Below, in pieces: positions 1-12,800 of a stretch of 64,000 nucleotides of DNA (position 1 is the stretch's first letter; each line of letters starts with the position of its first letter). Position numbers and translations under genes: made by a program. Under the pieces are notes generated by a model. That model saw only the letters and a program-made list of their open reading frames with translations, made no database searches and was not told where the DNA came from. Source of the stretch: Saprospiraceae bacterium. GTDB taxonomy: Bacteria > Bacteroidota > Bacteroidia > Chitinophagales > Saprospiraceae. The stretch is from the NCBI GenBank assembly GCA_016719615.1, contig JADJYQ010000006.1:62001-126000 (forward strand), read 5' to 3'.

Positions 1-3000
1 ATGCAGAGCCACTTCCTGTGCCTGCGCCACTTCCACTTGTTGCTCCTGAAAAACTGTAAGTGTAGGTAGGCGTAGGATCCCCTGAAGCCGTTGCAGTATA
101 AATTACATTAGCGTTACATTCATTTAAATCTGTATTTACTGTTGTGCTGCCTGGACAAGTTGTAAAAGTTGGTGATTGTTTCACAGTGATCGTTTGTGTT
201 TGTACTACCTGACAATCACTAAAACTAACAGTGACTGTAAATGTTGTTGTTGACGAAGGTGTAACTGTTATGCTTGGTGTTGTAGCTCCTCCCGGCATCC
301 AACTATAAGAAATTGCGGCAGTAGTAGTAGCATCTAAACTTACCATATCTCCATTGCATATCATACCATCATTGTTAGTGCCAAAACTTGTTTCTGTCAC
401 ATCGATGTTTACCGTTGGAGAAACCAGTGGGAGTCCTGTTCCGCCAAATGGAACTGGCACATCACCCAACCAAGGGCAATAAATTACATAGGTTGTTATT
501 TTTGCTCCAGAGCCACCAGCAATTAAGCCTGGCCCTGATGTGTGATTCCAATAATTCAGGGTAGCATCAATGTCGTTGCCGCTTAAATTTTCAATTCCAA
601 AACTCGAGCCGGCGAACCAATTATTGGGAGTAGCTATGACACTTCCTGCACTTCCTGTTGCATGGATATCTACGTCATTTAAATCTGTGTCATAAAACTT
701 ATTCGTTTTTACAGTTCCAGTTCCAGAATTTGTAAATCGAACACCCATTCCATTATCATAAATATGATTTCCTTCTACAATTGCACTAGCTCCATCAATA
801 TCAACACCAACTGCAAAACCATTGATGGATGCATCGTTATCCTTAATAGTTGCAGACGCGTTAGTACCACTCACCAGAATCCCCGTTCCTGTGCCAGTAT
901 TGTTAATTTCACAATCATCCTTTATAATAGCAGAGACAGCTGCATGCAAAGTGCTGCTTGGACTGTCGAATATTTTAACAGCCGTTGAGCAGGCTGATAT
1001 AGTTATACCAGACACAGTGGCATGAGCTCCATCGCCTGCATCTGAAACATAGCCTTCATAATTGTTCACAAACAATCCAATAGTAGTGTTGCTCACCAAA
1101 CCACCATTAATTAATATCGGACTGCTATTCTTCACATTCCAAACTTCGTAACCTTCTGTAGGTTTACCGACAATGGCTACGCCATCGATGGAATTATCCG
1201 TAGCAGTCGATGTTACGCTTTGCGAAGAAATCAAAATTCCATCCCAAAAACTTTCATTGGCATTGTTTATACCTGTAATAGTATTGTTGACCATCGAATA
1301 GGGCGAGGCTGTTCCATAAAATAAATTATGGAATACTCCTCTCCTTCTGACTTCCATTGTGTTGTTTTCAATCATTTGGAATGACACTGTACCAGGATTT
1401 GCCAAATGAAAGTTTCCGGTTTGCACGCCAATTCTTAAATTAGTCATGCAATTGTCTTTGACCCATGCATATTGATTATTATATAATAACACTCCTCCGC
1501 CCCAAAAGTCTATACCTGAACTTGCATCATAAGTTCCGAAATCCTGAAATTTATTTTGAGAAATTGTGTGCCCTGAGGAAGGCACAGCAGCAGGATAATC
1601 ATAAAGCGTAACTCCGAAATAAGATAGATTCTTAAAAATATTACGGTTTACTGTTAAATTATTAATTCCCGTTTCATAAATAGTGACACCCTCTGCAGCA
1701 TCTAAATCCGCTCCGTTTGTGCTGGTGTATCCACTCGTAAGAGATGGATTGTCACCATCAATTGTAAAACCAGAAATTGTAACATTAGATGCAGCAACGT
1801 GAAATATTTCTCCGTATGAAATAGCTTTGATTGCAGGAAAAACTTTAGCCTCTGAACCACGTGTTCCGGTACAGGGATCTATATTGCTGTTAGGCCCATT
1901 GATGGTAAGTTGTTTGTTGACGATAATATTTTCAACATACGTACCGGCTCCCACCATCAATGTGTGGCCATTCAAAGTTTGAGGATCATCAATTGCTTCC
2001 TGAATCGAACAAAATGTTTCTAAAGTAGTTGTATTTGTTACCAGATTATTGGATGCACAAATACATCCACCTGAAGGTTGAAATCCGACATCACCACTTG
2101 CATCTGTGCCTGAATTTAAAACTGTCGAGAGTATGATATCTCCACTTGAACCCTCTTCAAAGGTGGTAAGAATTACAGGCAGATCAATGGTTCCATGCCA
2201 GTTGCAATTAACACTTATATCATTGTTTATTCTACTTATCAGAGCTTTATTTGCATATGCAAAAGATAGATCATTGCCTTCAATAGTTACATTAGATGGC
2301 GTTGCATTGATCTTTCCAAATTCTCCGATTCGAATTGCGTTTTGAGGACCTGTGATCTTATTATTTTTAATTATTACATTACTTAAGCTAGCTGGAATGC
2401 TATTATAAGACGGTGCATCATCTCTTGCCTTTATAGCAATGACTGCAGGATTTTGAGGATCAATTGCTGTACCCGTTACGCCAGAATTAGTGATGTCACA
2501 ATCTTTGATGGTAATATTTGAATAGGATCCGTATTTCAAATTAATATCAATACCATTATTAAATCCATAAGTGGCATCTGTCCCATTATTGTCCATGGTC
2601 AGCTTTTCAAAAGTAGCATTGCTCAATTTTTCAAAATACATTCCTTTTTGAAGATTATTGCTAATCGTACTATTTTTAATCACGATATTGTCGAAGGCCA
2701 CAGGAGTTGTTGCTTGAAAATTTACAATTCCTTGCAAAGCATTTCCAGTAATGGTACAGTTATCAATCAACATACCATTGACTGCATTTGCCGTACCAAT
2801 TCGCATTCCAATTGTTCCCGCTAATAAACTTGTACGTTGAATATCAGTATTGCTTATTTCAACATCTGAATTATTTCCTCCAAAGTTTACTCCGTATCTA
2901 CAATAATCTATTAATGCAAGATTATTCAATGTTGGATTTGTAACACCACTTAAGAGAACTGCATCCTGAAAATTTGTAATAAACATATTTTGTAGCGTCA

Positions 3001-3284
3001 CATTCGCAGCTGAAATTGTAAATCCTGCACCTATGCAAGAAATCGAAGGTGTAATTACTGTATTTGTGGCCGGATTGCTTCCTTTGCCTGCACCGCTGAT
3101 CGTTAATTCTTTATTGACGACAACATTTTCTGCATAGGTTCCTGCAGCAATTGTGATTGTATGTCCATTGACTGTCTGGGGATCATTAATGGCATCCTGA
3201 ATGCTGCAAAATATTTCACCGGTATTTGTATTTACGATTCCGGCTGCACATTTTGATAGCACAACATCATTTCCATCTCCCCCC
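1..3284 (-). CDS. C-terminal continuation of giant parallel beta-helix surface protein (partial, runs off left edge)
   Basis: I translated the minus strand by hand from 3284 to 1 and found an uninterrupted frame, one base out of phase with the upstream ORF that ends at 3267. It resumes with the motif GGDGNDVVL, then two more copies of the module seen upstream (FCSIQxAINDPQTxNGH followed by GTYxENxxVNKxLTI; near 3200 and 2010). Each is followed by N-rich, hydrophobic-patterned repeats typical of right-handed beta-helix (pectate-lyase-like) folds. Near 430-1 there is a PKD-like segment (SYSWMPGGATTPSITV) and the start of a HYR domain (TTCPGSTTVNTDLNECNA). The end of the protein, where a T9SS sorting domain would be expected, lies outside the window. 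It is almost certainly the same gene as 3267-9110, separated by one extra base in the C6 run at 3279-3284. Function is inferred only as an extracellular adhesin or glycan-active surface protein. Confidence 0.85.
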
Positions 3285-6200
3285 TGCATAATCAATATCA
3301 AATGTATAGCCACCAGATGTGATGGCTGCTCCTTGCGTAAACTGGCCGACAACTGCATCTCCTCCGTCATTGTCGATAATTTTAAATTGATTTCCATTTG
3401 CAGGTATAAATCCTACACTCAGTATTAAATTGGAACCACCAAGTGTTACTGTCCCGTTTACGATCAATTGATCGTAGAGACTACATACAGTCGTACCATT
3501 TAACTCCATACTCAGCGCATCACCACTCGTTAAATTCAGATTTCCTCCCAGTGTCACACAACCCGGACTAGAGCCCGGTACCAATGTTAATTCTTTCGAA
3601 CTTCCATCGAATCCATTGGCATACGATCCTGTTTCAACATGTATGGATTCGCCAGTTGCATTGGCAGCAGAAATCGCAAGTGGAATGGTTTCATCAGATG
3701 CACCTGTACCAGGTGCAGACACATATAAATTATTACCATCAATTCTTATCAAGCCTGATGCGGCATTGTCAAGCGCTCCATAGATCCTATCAGTACGTCT
3801 GAATGAATTCGATTGATCAAAAGTCTCACCGCTGATGTCTAAGCCGGTACTGCTCAAATTCTCTATATAATATGTTTCTCCCGCGTATTGATTGCCTCCA
3901 CCGGTTGTCATTATACTTCCTGATTGAATTTGAATATCTTTAGTATTATCGACAGCATCATCGAAATCATTGTTGGTAAATAAAGCTTTCCCATTGGATT
4001 GTAAAAGCACGCCCAGTTCATTTCCATTTACAATATTCCCGGTTAATTGTACTGCTTGTTCTGCACTGAAGTTGCTACCAGCTATCCACTGGAAACCAAG
4101 ATTGGCACCTTTAACGGTATTACCGGAATAGATAACATTGGTTCCTGCACTTGAATGCGATGTTACCCGAAATCCTCTCTGTAAATTAAGACTTGGGTTA
4201 TTACTTCCCGAAAGATTCAAAAATTGATTGTTGCTCACTGTAATATTACTTGAATGAGCGTGTGCATTTTCCCAAATACCCAATACAACCTGAGGATTTG
4301 CGGATTGTGCATTCAGTATATTGGTCGTATTACCTGTTATAAGTAATCCATTGTAAACGTTTCCACCACTGGTATTGGATTGCATACATACGGTACTTGA
4401 ATAATTTGTACCGTTACTTATTCCATCTCCAGGTACATTAAAAATATTGTTTGATATTGTTTGATTCGTACCAAATGAATAATGTATTCCTATATTTTGA
4501 TTCACATCTGCCGGTGCTACTACGGTGTTCAAATCTGTGGCAATATCAAATCTGTTATTCGTTATTGTAGTATTGTTAAATGCATCTGTACCTCCAGCTC
4601 CATTAAACATTCCTATCCCTAAATCAAATTCCTTAAATTCGATATTGGATATCGTCCAATTTTGATTGTCTCCTCCATCAAATACAAGAACCCCTTCAAG
4701 ATTTATAGCTGCCAAATCTCCTGGTCCTGTTATAGATGCGGTTCCCAAACCTTCAGGTGCTGTAAATGTGATCCCGTTTCTATTGGCTGGTATTAAGATA
4801 GAATAATCGTCGGCTGGGGAAACTACTCCATCATTACCCAATGACCAAGATGTTGCTGCATTGGCTTCCGTCCAATCAAAACTACCTTTTAAATTTATGG
4901 TCCAGTTGTTTGTTGCTTTTTCTACAGCATTGCGGATCCTCGTATAATCATTGTCGGTTGCTTGGGCTGCGCTTATATCTGTCACATATAAATGATTTGG
5001 AATCGCTATAAAAAAACCATTACACCTGGAATCTGTCCCATGTTGAAGTTTGTCTTCCAAGGCAAAGCGATTTGACAAGGACATAGCCATAGGAGTTTGC
5101 AAGCCAGCGCCGGCATCAAAATTATTATTAGTTACATCTATATCGATGTCCCAACAAGCCATGGTTGTAGTCCAGCCTCCTCCTGTTCCATAAATTGGAA
5201 AAGTAGAAAAGTCAGATGAGCCTGTCTGTTTATCCATGGTGATAAAAGAACTCAATGTAGCAGCAAAATTGTTCTCGTTTCCTGCAGTTCCAATAGTAAG
5301 GGTACCGTAAGAATCATTGTCGTTATCGTGATTTGCAAAATAAACTCCTGTGCCAGCACCGTTGAAATTATTGTTGGTCATGATGACACCAATAGGTACT
5401 TGAACAATTGTATTAGAGTTCGAACTGATGGACTTTGTATTGACAACAACACCATAAGTAGTACCAGCGGCTGGATTAAATGTATTTCCATCTAACAGCA
5501 CATTGTTCATATTCTCTAAAGAAACAGCCCAATTAAATGTGTTGAAAGTGTTATTTGAAATTACATGGCTTATACCATTGTAATTGTTTTTAACACGCAA
5601 CACTGCTGTATTCGGTGCGCCGGCGCCTGTGAATATATTCGTTGAAACGCTGATGATTCCCGATCCTGCATTTTGGTCGGCCAACTCTATGCCACCTCCA
5701 TTACAATTATTGTTTGAAATTGTTACAGCGCCATTACTGCTAAAGCGGACTAGAACATCGTGGTTGATCGTTTGAAGTGTATTTCCGGTAACAGTTCCGC
5801 CCCCTTCATCAAATGCAATTCCAGATCTGAAAAAACTGGTTGGAAGGCTTCCATTCACTGTATTATTCTGACATAGAATACTATTAACACCACCAGTTGC
5901 AACTCTATAATTGGAAGGTCCTCCGTAATTAATACTGATGGCATTTCGGTCACCGTAAGAACCTGCCGGAGTTCCATAGGCATCAACCATATTGTTTTTC
6001 ACTGTTATATTATCAAGCCCTGTGGCGCTTGCAATAATAGCACTCCGCAATTTTGACAAGTCTACTTTGAAATGTATATTATCAATCGTTACACCATCTA
6101 CCGATACATCAAATAATGTTGGCTTTCCGGTTACTGTTCCCGTAAAATCAACAATAGGTTTGGGCATTCCTACTCCTTTTATCGTAAGGGTCTTATTTAC

Positions 6201-9110
6201 TAACACTTGTTCGTTATAGGTTCCGCTTGACACTTCCAATACATGTCCATTTAAAGTTTGTGGATCGTTGATTGCTTCCTGAATGGAGCAAAAGAATTCC
6301 CCTGAATTGATATTAGCGACGGAGTTACCATTGCTGCATCCATTGCATGAATTAGCCACAGGTTGAAATCCCGGTGTTCCCGGCAAATCATCCACTCCCG
6401 AAGTTAAAAACAACTCGTAATCAACTGTGCCCGACATAAGAAGAGGCACTGAAGTACCTGTTACGCCCCACCAATTGCATTCAGCACTGATACTTCCTGT
6501 ACCAATGATGGAATTGGCTCCGAGCCCCATGGCATTGCCATTCATCAATACACTATTGTCATTGGCCGTGATGGTATTGACCGGAGTATTACCCGTAAAA
6601 AAGGCAGTTACTGGGTAGGTGCTCGCTGCAGGATGCGTAATAAAATTGTTATACACATTGACCACAGCCCCTCTTTGGGCTATGATTGAATATCCATCAT
6701 TGCCTCCTGCTCCCCATGGAGCTGAACCATTCCCTGTCAAAGTATTTTGGGTAATTGTTGCAAGGACATATCCTCTCGAATCAATTCCGCGATTCAGGTT
6801 ATTTGAAATGGTATTTTCATCAATTGTGATATTTTGAACTGTCACAGCACCGGTACTGAAGTCTCCCAAATAAATTCCAGCACCCGATGGACTTAAACTT
6901 TCGGTACCACTGATGGTGCAGTTTTGAATAAGTGCCTGAATGCCATTTGCCGGAACTGTAGTTGCAGTGGTAAAAGTATATATTCCAGCATGAAAGTTTT
7001 GCGCTGGAAGACTTGGATAATTGCCTGAAAATCCGGTTAAACTCATTGAAACTATTTCAATATCAACCATACCCAAAGGTCCGCCAACAGTATTCACCAG
7101 AGCGACTCCCTGCATACTTCCTGTAACTGTACCGTTTGAAATTATGGTTTTAGGATTGGTACTAATGTCATGCATGACATAACCGTAAAATCCATCTGTC
7201 ACTGTGTTGTTGTTCATCGTAAGCTTTTCGGTCCCACTCGCTCCACTTATAAAAATACCAACAGAGGAATTCGTCCCACCAAATACCTGACTGACCAAAT
7301 CAATGCAATTTTTTTCTATCAGGCATGTATTTCCAACACTTGTTGTCATGCCGGTTATTTGCACGCCAACAGCTTGGGTATAAATTTTATTATTGATTAT
7401 TTCAAGATCATTAAATCCTGCTGCACTGACACCTGTCAATCCAAGGAGCTCAAAACCATCTATGGTCACACCGTTGGCTGAAATAGTCACTGCTGTTCCA
7501 GCCAGCCCATCAATACGACTCTCTGTAATACGACTACCTGAACAACCGTTAGTTCCGTTATTTGCCCCTTTCAGCGTAAGAGACTTTGTTACATTGACAT
7601 TTTCCACAAAAACGCCTCCGTAAACAATCAACTCATGCCCACTTAAAGTTTCTGCATCATTAATCGCTGCCTGGATCGTGCAAAATGTCTCTCCTGAATT
7701 AGTATTTTTCACAAATCCTGTGCCTCCAACAGAACCATTATTTCTTGTATTTGTCCCGTTTCCGCTAAATGTATTTCCACTGATTGTATTTCCGCAAGCA
7801 ATAGGAGAATTACCGCGTCCAAAATATAAGTCGGCAAGATCTGATTGATCACCATCGCCGGGATAAGGCGTATGTCCTGCCTGTTGTTGAATTCCAACAT
7901 CATTGTTATTTAGGGTATTTCCGGTTACGGTATGATTGGTTCCTTCCACAACAATCCCAAAGCCTTCACTGGTACTGGCACCGTTATCCTGAACATAGCC
8001 ACTTACTGTATTTCCTGTAATGGTGACACCAGTTGGTACATCCACATTATCCGCCAGAACTCCTCTCCTAAAAGCAGCGATCCCAACAAGATCTCTTTCT
8101 TCAGAAGGCCTTAATGTCACAAAACTTCCGGTTATGCTAACCATATTCCCAGTAACGCTCGTATTGCTTCCATTGGCATCCGGGTTTTTAATTTCAATAC
8201 CAAAACGCCCATTATTATTTAAAACATTGTTAGCAATAGTATTGGATCCGGTCGAACCATGAAGACCCACAGCACTCATTCCATTATCCCAATTGTCGTG
8301 AACATTATTATTGCTCATATTCACTGCTGAAGAGGTTCCATCTTGTAATTCAATTCCACAACAATTATTGTTGTAAACTTCGCAATTGGTAATCGTAATA
8401 TTCTCCTTTAAGCCATTCCAAATGACGATACCTCTTGCTGCTCCGGCTACATTTGTATGTCCGGAAATATCCAGATCATCAAGGGTTACTCCATTGACAG
8501 GTCCGTTTGCATAAAAACCACTTCCTCCCAAATTGTCTTTGATGGTGCAGTCCATGATAACTAAGTTATTATTGCCTCCAATTGCATAAATGCCTGCATA
8601 ACTGTTAGGCCCTGCACCTGTATGATTCTTTATCGTAAATCTTTGTATAGTAACATTTGTTACTGCACTATTTATCACAATTCCGGAACCTGTTCCCAAG
8701 CCCATACCGTCGATGATACAGCTAGCTTCATTGACGCCTTGGAGTGTGATAGATTTTGTTATGGTAACTTTTTCCATATAAATCATAGCATCGCATTCGA
8801 TCACGTCTCCAGGATTGGCTGCATTGATTGCTGCCTGAATTGTAGGATGATCCGTCATCTGTGTGAGGTTATGAACTGGATCTGCAAAATTTTTCTCGAA
8901 AAGAAAATTACTTGTATTTGGATTCTTACAGTTTGAAGTCTTCAAATTAAATTCGGTATCAGTTACACTTTTACCACATTCATACTTTAAGCTTAATTCT
9001 ATATTGGAAGATCCAGCATACAACATAAATGAATGTAAGCTAAAAATGAATAAAATTGCAGGTTTAAAAAATACCGCAACATTCTGAAATAAAACATCAA
9101 ATGAATTCAT
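3267..9110 (-). CDS. Giant modular right-handed beta-helix surface protein, N-terminal part (frameshifted at 3' end)
   Basis: 1947 codons as read. The N-terminus (residues about 12-32) has a hydrophobic signal-like stretch. The body is built from repeated modules that each begin with a TIQAAIN / FCSIQEAINDPQTLNGH segment and a GTYxExVxVxKxLTIKG strand (about residues 88, 480 and 940), followed by long runs of N/G/T-rich 20-25-residue coils such as ITGNTVSG, VSNNQFLNL and ISNNTFN, the pattern of parallel beta-helix proteins with NosD/pectate-lyase-like repeats. A different stretch near the end (SLYDQLIVNGTVTLGGSNL) resembles autotransporter-associated beta-strand domains and normally ends GGDGNDVVL. 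Here that motif is broken to GGRWK-stop by an extra base in a C6 run, and the open frame continues to position 1. Secretion by T9SS is inferred from the neighbours, because the sorting domain itself is outside the window. Confidence 0.85.
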   Translation of the reverse strand: MNSFDVLFQNVAVFFKPAILFIFSLHSFMLYAGSSNIELSLKYECGKSVTDTEFNLKTSNCKNPNTSNFLFEKNFADPVHNLTQMTDHPTIQAAINAANPGDVIECDAMIYMEKVTITKSITLQGVNEASCIIDGMGLGTGSGIVINSAVTNVTIQRFTIKNHTGAGPNSYAGIYAIGGNNNLVIMDCTIKDNLGGSGFYANGPVNGVTLDDLDISGHTNVAGAARGIVIWNGLKENITITNCEVYNNNCCGIELQDGTSSAVNMSNNNVHDNWDNGMSAVGLHGSTGSNTIANNVLNNNGRFGIEIKNPDANGSNTSVTGNMVSITGSFVTLRPSEERDLVGIAAFRRGVLADNVDVPTGVTITGNTVSGYVQDNGASTSEGFGIVVEGTNHTVTGNTLNNNDVGIQQQAGHTPYPGDGDQSDLADLYFGRGNSPIACGNTISGNTFSGNGTNTRNNGSVGGTGFVKNTNSGETFCTIQAAINDAETLSGHELIVYGGVFVENVNVTKSLTLKGANNGTNGCSGSRITESRIDGLAGTAVTISANGVTIDGFELLGLTGVSAAGFNDLEIINNKIYTQAVGVQITGMTTSVGNTCLIEKNCIDLVSQVFGGTNSSVGIFISGASGTEKLTMNNNTVTDGFYGYVMHDISTNPKTIISNGTVTGSMQGVALVNTVGGPLGMVDIEIVSMSLTGFSGNYPSLPAQNFHAGIYTFTTATTVPANGIQALIQNCTISGTESLSPSGAGIYLGDFSTGAVTVQNITIDENTISNNLNRGIDSRGYVLATITQNTLTGNGSAPWGAGGNDGYSIIAQRGAVVNVYNNFITHPAASTYPVTAFFTGNTPVNTITANDNSVLMNGNAMGLGANSIIGTGSISAECNWWGVTGTSVPLLMSGTVDYELFLTSGVDDLPGTPGFQPVANSCNGCSNGNSVANINSGEFFCSIQEAINDPQTLNGHVLEVSSGTYNEQVLVNKTLTIKGVGMPKPIVDFTGTVTGKPTLFDVSVDGVTIDNIHFKVDLSKLRSAIIASATGLDNITVKNNMVDAYGTPAGSYGDRNAISINYGGPSNYRVATGGVNSILCQNNTVNGSLPTSFFRSGIAFDEGGGTVTGNTLQTINHDVLVRFSSNGAVTISNNNCNGGGIELADQNAGSGIISVSTNIFTGAGAPNTAVLRVKNNYNGISHVISNNTFNTFNWAVSLENMNNVLLDGNTFNPAAGTTYGVVVNTKSISSNSNTIVQVPIGVIMTNNNFNGAGTGVYFANHDNDNDSYGTLTIGTAGNENNFAATLSSFITMDKQTGSSDFSTFPIYGTGGGWTTTMACWDIDIDVTNNNFDAGAGLQTPMAMSLSNRFALEDKLQHGTDSRCNGFFIAIPNHLYVTDISAAQATDNDYTRIRNAVEKATNNWTINLKGSFDWTEANAATSWSLGNDGVVSPADDYSILIPANRNGITFTAPEGLGTASITGPGDLAAINLEGVLVFDGGDNQNWTISNIEFKEFDLGIGMFNGAGGTDAFNNTTITNNRFDIATDLNTVVAPADVNQNIGIHYSFGTNQTISNNIFNVPGDGISNGTNYSSTVCMQSNTSGGNVYNGLLITGNTTNILNAQSANPQVVLGIWENAHAHSSNITVSNNQFLNLSGSNNPSLNLQRGFRVTSHSSAGTNVIYSGNTVKGANLGFQWIAGSNFSAEQAVQLTGNIVNGNELGVLLQSNGKALFTNNDFDDAVDNTKDIQIQSGSIMTTGGGNQYAGETYYIENLSSTGLDISGETFDQSNSFRRTDRIYGALDNAASGLIRIDGNNLYVSAPGTGASDETIPLAISAANATGESIHVETGSYANGFDGSSKELTLVPGSSPGCVTLGGNLNLTSGDALSMELNGTTVCSLYDQLIVNGTVTLGGSNLILSVGFIPANGNQFKIIDNDGGDAVVGQFTQGAAITSGGYTFDIDYAGGRWK

Positions 9111-9865
9111 GATAGGGTTATTATTGTAAATGAAAAAATCAGGAGTAACGATGTTACTCTTGTGATGGTCAAATAAATGTGTCTAAAAATTGGGTAATAC
9201 AATTCACTGCCTTTGAAAAAAGGCAATAAAGCGGGGCGAGAGATTTTGGTTATTGTCAACATATTTAGTCAATAGACAAATTAAAGCATCAGTATAAAAA
9301 CCCAAGTAATGCAATAAGTCTAATTTCTATTAAAGGCTAAATATTCTGCGATCTAAACATCCAAAGTTAATCACTCTTTAGTTATTCAAACGTTAAATTA
9401 TTCTAAACCATTGAAAATGGTTTAATTAGAAAAAATTTGGCATATATACTTTTTATGATAGCAGGACCAAACAGATATACAATTATCCTAATGAAATAAA
9501 CCTAATCTTGCCAAATTGTCCCGTTTTAAAAAAATGATAATCAGTATTCTATTGATATTTAGGCAAATGAATATGGTCTTATCTTCATATATTCTCATGT
9601 AAATGATTCATAGAAAAATATTTTTAAAATATTAGATTATTGATGCTCCATTCATGCTGTTTACCCCTAAGATGATACAAATCCTGGAATATTTTAGACT
9701 TTAATCATCTCGGTTTCAGAAGTCTAATCATGAAGCTAATATCAGCTTCAATTTTCGAGACTTCATTTAAAATTTGCATTCACAGGATTCCAATTTATAA
9801 TCCAGCTGGCTCAAAATCCAACTCAACTAAATGTAATAGTTCTTATGAATAGACAACTACAATTA
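9111..9865. other. AT-rich intergenic region between two giant surface genes
   Basis: No credible ORF. A short perfect hairpin GCCTTT-gaaa-AAAGGC lies at 9209-9224, about 100 bp upstream of the beta-helix gene start, followed by AATAAAGCGGG, which resembles one arm of the 128-bp repeat found at 49515 and 60188. The remainder is low-complexity AT-rich DNA and presumably holds the promoter of the gene starting at 9110 and the 3' end region of the gene ending at 9866. Confidence 0.5.
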
Positions 9866-12800
9866 TTAGTCAATCAGATTAAATAATATGGTCTGTCTAT
9901 TCACTCCATCTGTTACTCCAATTAAATAAATACCTGGCTTCCATAACATCGATTTAAAGTCTAATTCAAGTTCATGAATGTTTTTGTCTACTTTAATACT
10001 CCATAATTCTCTACCCAACATATCCATCACCTGAACTTGCTTTAATTTGTCACCCCACCCTTCAAGATAAAGTGTTGCAGACTCCTTCGAAGGATTCGGA
10101 TATAATTCGATAAAATATTCCCTTTCTTCGGTATTCGCCTTACTAACGAACGTTTGTTCGTATTCATACAGTGGCATCCAATTTTCATCAATTTGCTTTT
10201 TAAGCATTCCAGCTGACAGCGTAGTAAAAAATCCGTTGACCTGTGTTGAAGAAGATATCCCGCATTTGCTCCTCACCTGGTAATGATAATAGCTGCTCTC
10301 GTCTAAATCCATAAACATATGAAGGTTACCGGGCCCGCTGGCTGCTACCCAGCCGCTATAAGGTCCCCAAACACCAGGAGAAAGTTGTTTGCGGATTCTC
10401 AGCTCGGTACCGCTAGCACATAAGCCGGGTGTCCAAATTACTTTTGCTGAATTGAAGGTAATGCTATGGTGAGATACCCCTGAAGGTTTAACGCAGTTAT
10501 ATGCCGATACGGTCACTTTTTGAATACAACTGTTCATGTTTCCACTTGAATCTTTTACGATCCATTTCACGTTGGTCACACCTAATGGATAAATAGCAGG
10601 TGAATTATTTGTAATCGGATATTGAATGGCACAATTATCAGATACAATAGGCGCGCCCAATGGTACAGAACCCGAAGGCACCGTACATTGACCCGGTAAT
10701 GTAATCACATTGATATTGTTGGGGCATTTAATCTGTGGGGGTTCTGTGTCTTTTACCTCAACTGTAAAACTGCACATACTCATATTTCCTGCAACATCAA
10801 AAGCTTTCCATTTAATCGTCGTTATTCCTTTGTTGAGTGAAATACCTCCAATGGTGTTTTCACCACTGCCAATGGTCACTCCCGTTAGGGTGTATTCGAC
10901 TTTTTCCAAGCCGCAATTATCGCTTACCGCAGGATCAAATTCACTTTCTAAAATATGATACACACATAATCCTTCCGTATTTCCACGCATGGTTTTAATA
11001 GGGCATTCTATGGTGGGTGGTGTACTATCGTCGCCTGTTAGAACGGTCGTACAGATCGAACTGTTTCCATTTCCATCAAAAACAGTGACCGTTATGGTAT
11101 GCATCATTCCATCTGCTGAAAACAATGCACTGCCGGCTACAGGAGTCTGATTCCAGCTGAACATATCTGCGCAGTTGTCAGACACCACCGCGCCATCTGT
11201 AAGATCCGGTACCACCAATTCGCATTTATGATTTAAAGCTACCAGTTGCGGATCTTCGCAAACTAAATTAGGATTTGTGGCATCTTCACCCGTCAGTGTT
11301 ACTAAACATACAGAACTGTTTCCATTGCCATCGTAAACAGTCACCGTAAAAGAATGCATCATGCCTTCTCCTGAGGGAATTATTGCGCCTGCCATTGTAC
11401 TTTGTTCCCAACTGAACATATCCGAACAATTGTCAGTTGCTGAAGCACCATCTGTGAGATCCGGTACTTTTAATTCACAGTTGTTATCTAATATAATGGT
11501 TTGATCTAATTCACAATTAATAAACGGCGGGAGTTTGTCATCTCCTCGTAAGATTACTTCGCAGGTTGAACTGTTTCCATTGTTATCATCGACTGTTACT
11601 GTAACCGTATGCGTCATCCCTTCCGCTGATGCCAAATAAGTTCCGGCTACGGGCGATTGCGACCAAAGGAATGAAGATGCACAATTATCAGTTGCTGAAG
11701 CAGTATAGGTCACATCAAGCACATATAGTTCACAATTTTCATCCAATGAAACATTGATTAATGGCCCGCAATCAGGCGTGGGCGGCGTAGTATCGTCACC
11801 GGTAAGTATAACCAAACAAGTGTTCGTATTTCCATTTCCATCGTCGACGGTGACCGTTACAGTATGGGTAGTTCCTTCTCCGGATGCAAGAGTACTTCCT
11901 GCAACTGGATTTTGGGTCCACACAAAATTCACTGCACAATTGTCATTTGCGCTGGCTTCATCAGTGAGATCCGGTACCGTCAACTCACAAAATCTATTCA
12001 AAATAATGGTCTGATCATTTTCACATATAGGGTTCGGCTCAAGATTATCCTCACCGGTAAGTACTACTGTACAACTTCCTGTATTCCCATTGCCGTCATC
12101 AGCTGTAACCGTAACTGTGTGAGTCATTCCCTCTCCTGATGCCAAAAGTTCATCCTCATCCGGACTCTGAGTCCAGATAAACGTTTGTGTACAATTATCG
12201 GTCGCACTTGCATTGCTTAATAAGTCCGGAACTTGTAAATCACAATTTTCATCTAATATAATGGTTTGATCCGGCAAACAATTTACTACAGGGTCGCGTC
12301 TATCGTCGCCTGTTAAAATAACTGTACAATCGGCGGAATTCCCATTGCCATCATCAACAGTTACGGTGACGGTGTGCATAGCACCTTCACTTGAGGCTAA
12401 TTTAGTTCCTTGTGGCGGATTCTGCGACCAGGTAAAACTCATTGAACAATTATCGGTTGCAGTTGCATTATTGATTTTATCAGGCACCATTAATTCACAA
12501 TTAATATTTAAAGCGACTGTTTGATTGTTTTCACAATCAGGTACAGGCGGTGTAGTGTCGTCTCCTGTAAGCAAAACCGAACAAGTGTTCGTATTTCCAT
12601 TTCCATCATCCACTGTAACCGTAACAGTGTGCGTCATGCCTTCACCGGATGCCAACATACTTCCAGGCATTGGATTTTGAGACCAGGTAAAGGTTTGTGA
12701 GCAATTGTCAGATGCCAATGCACCGGTCAGCAGATCGGGAACTACTAATTCACAATCAGCATTCAGCATTAAAGTTCCCCCATTTACACAAATCGGATCA

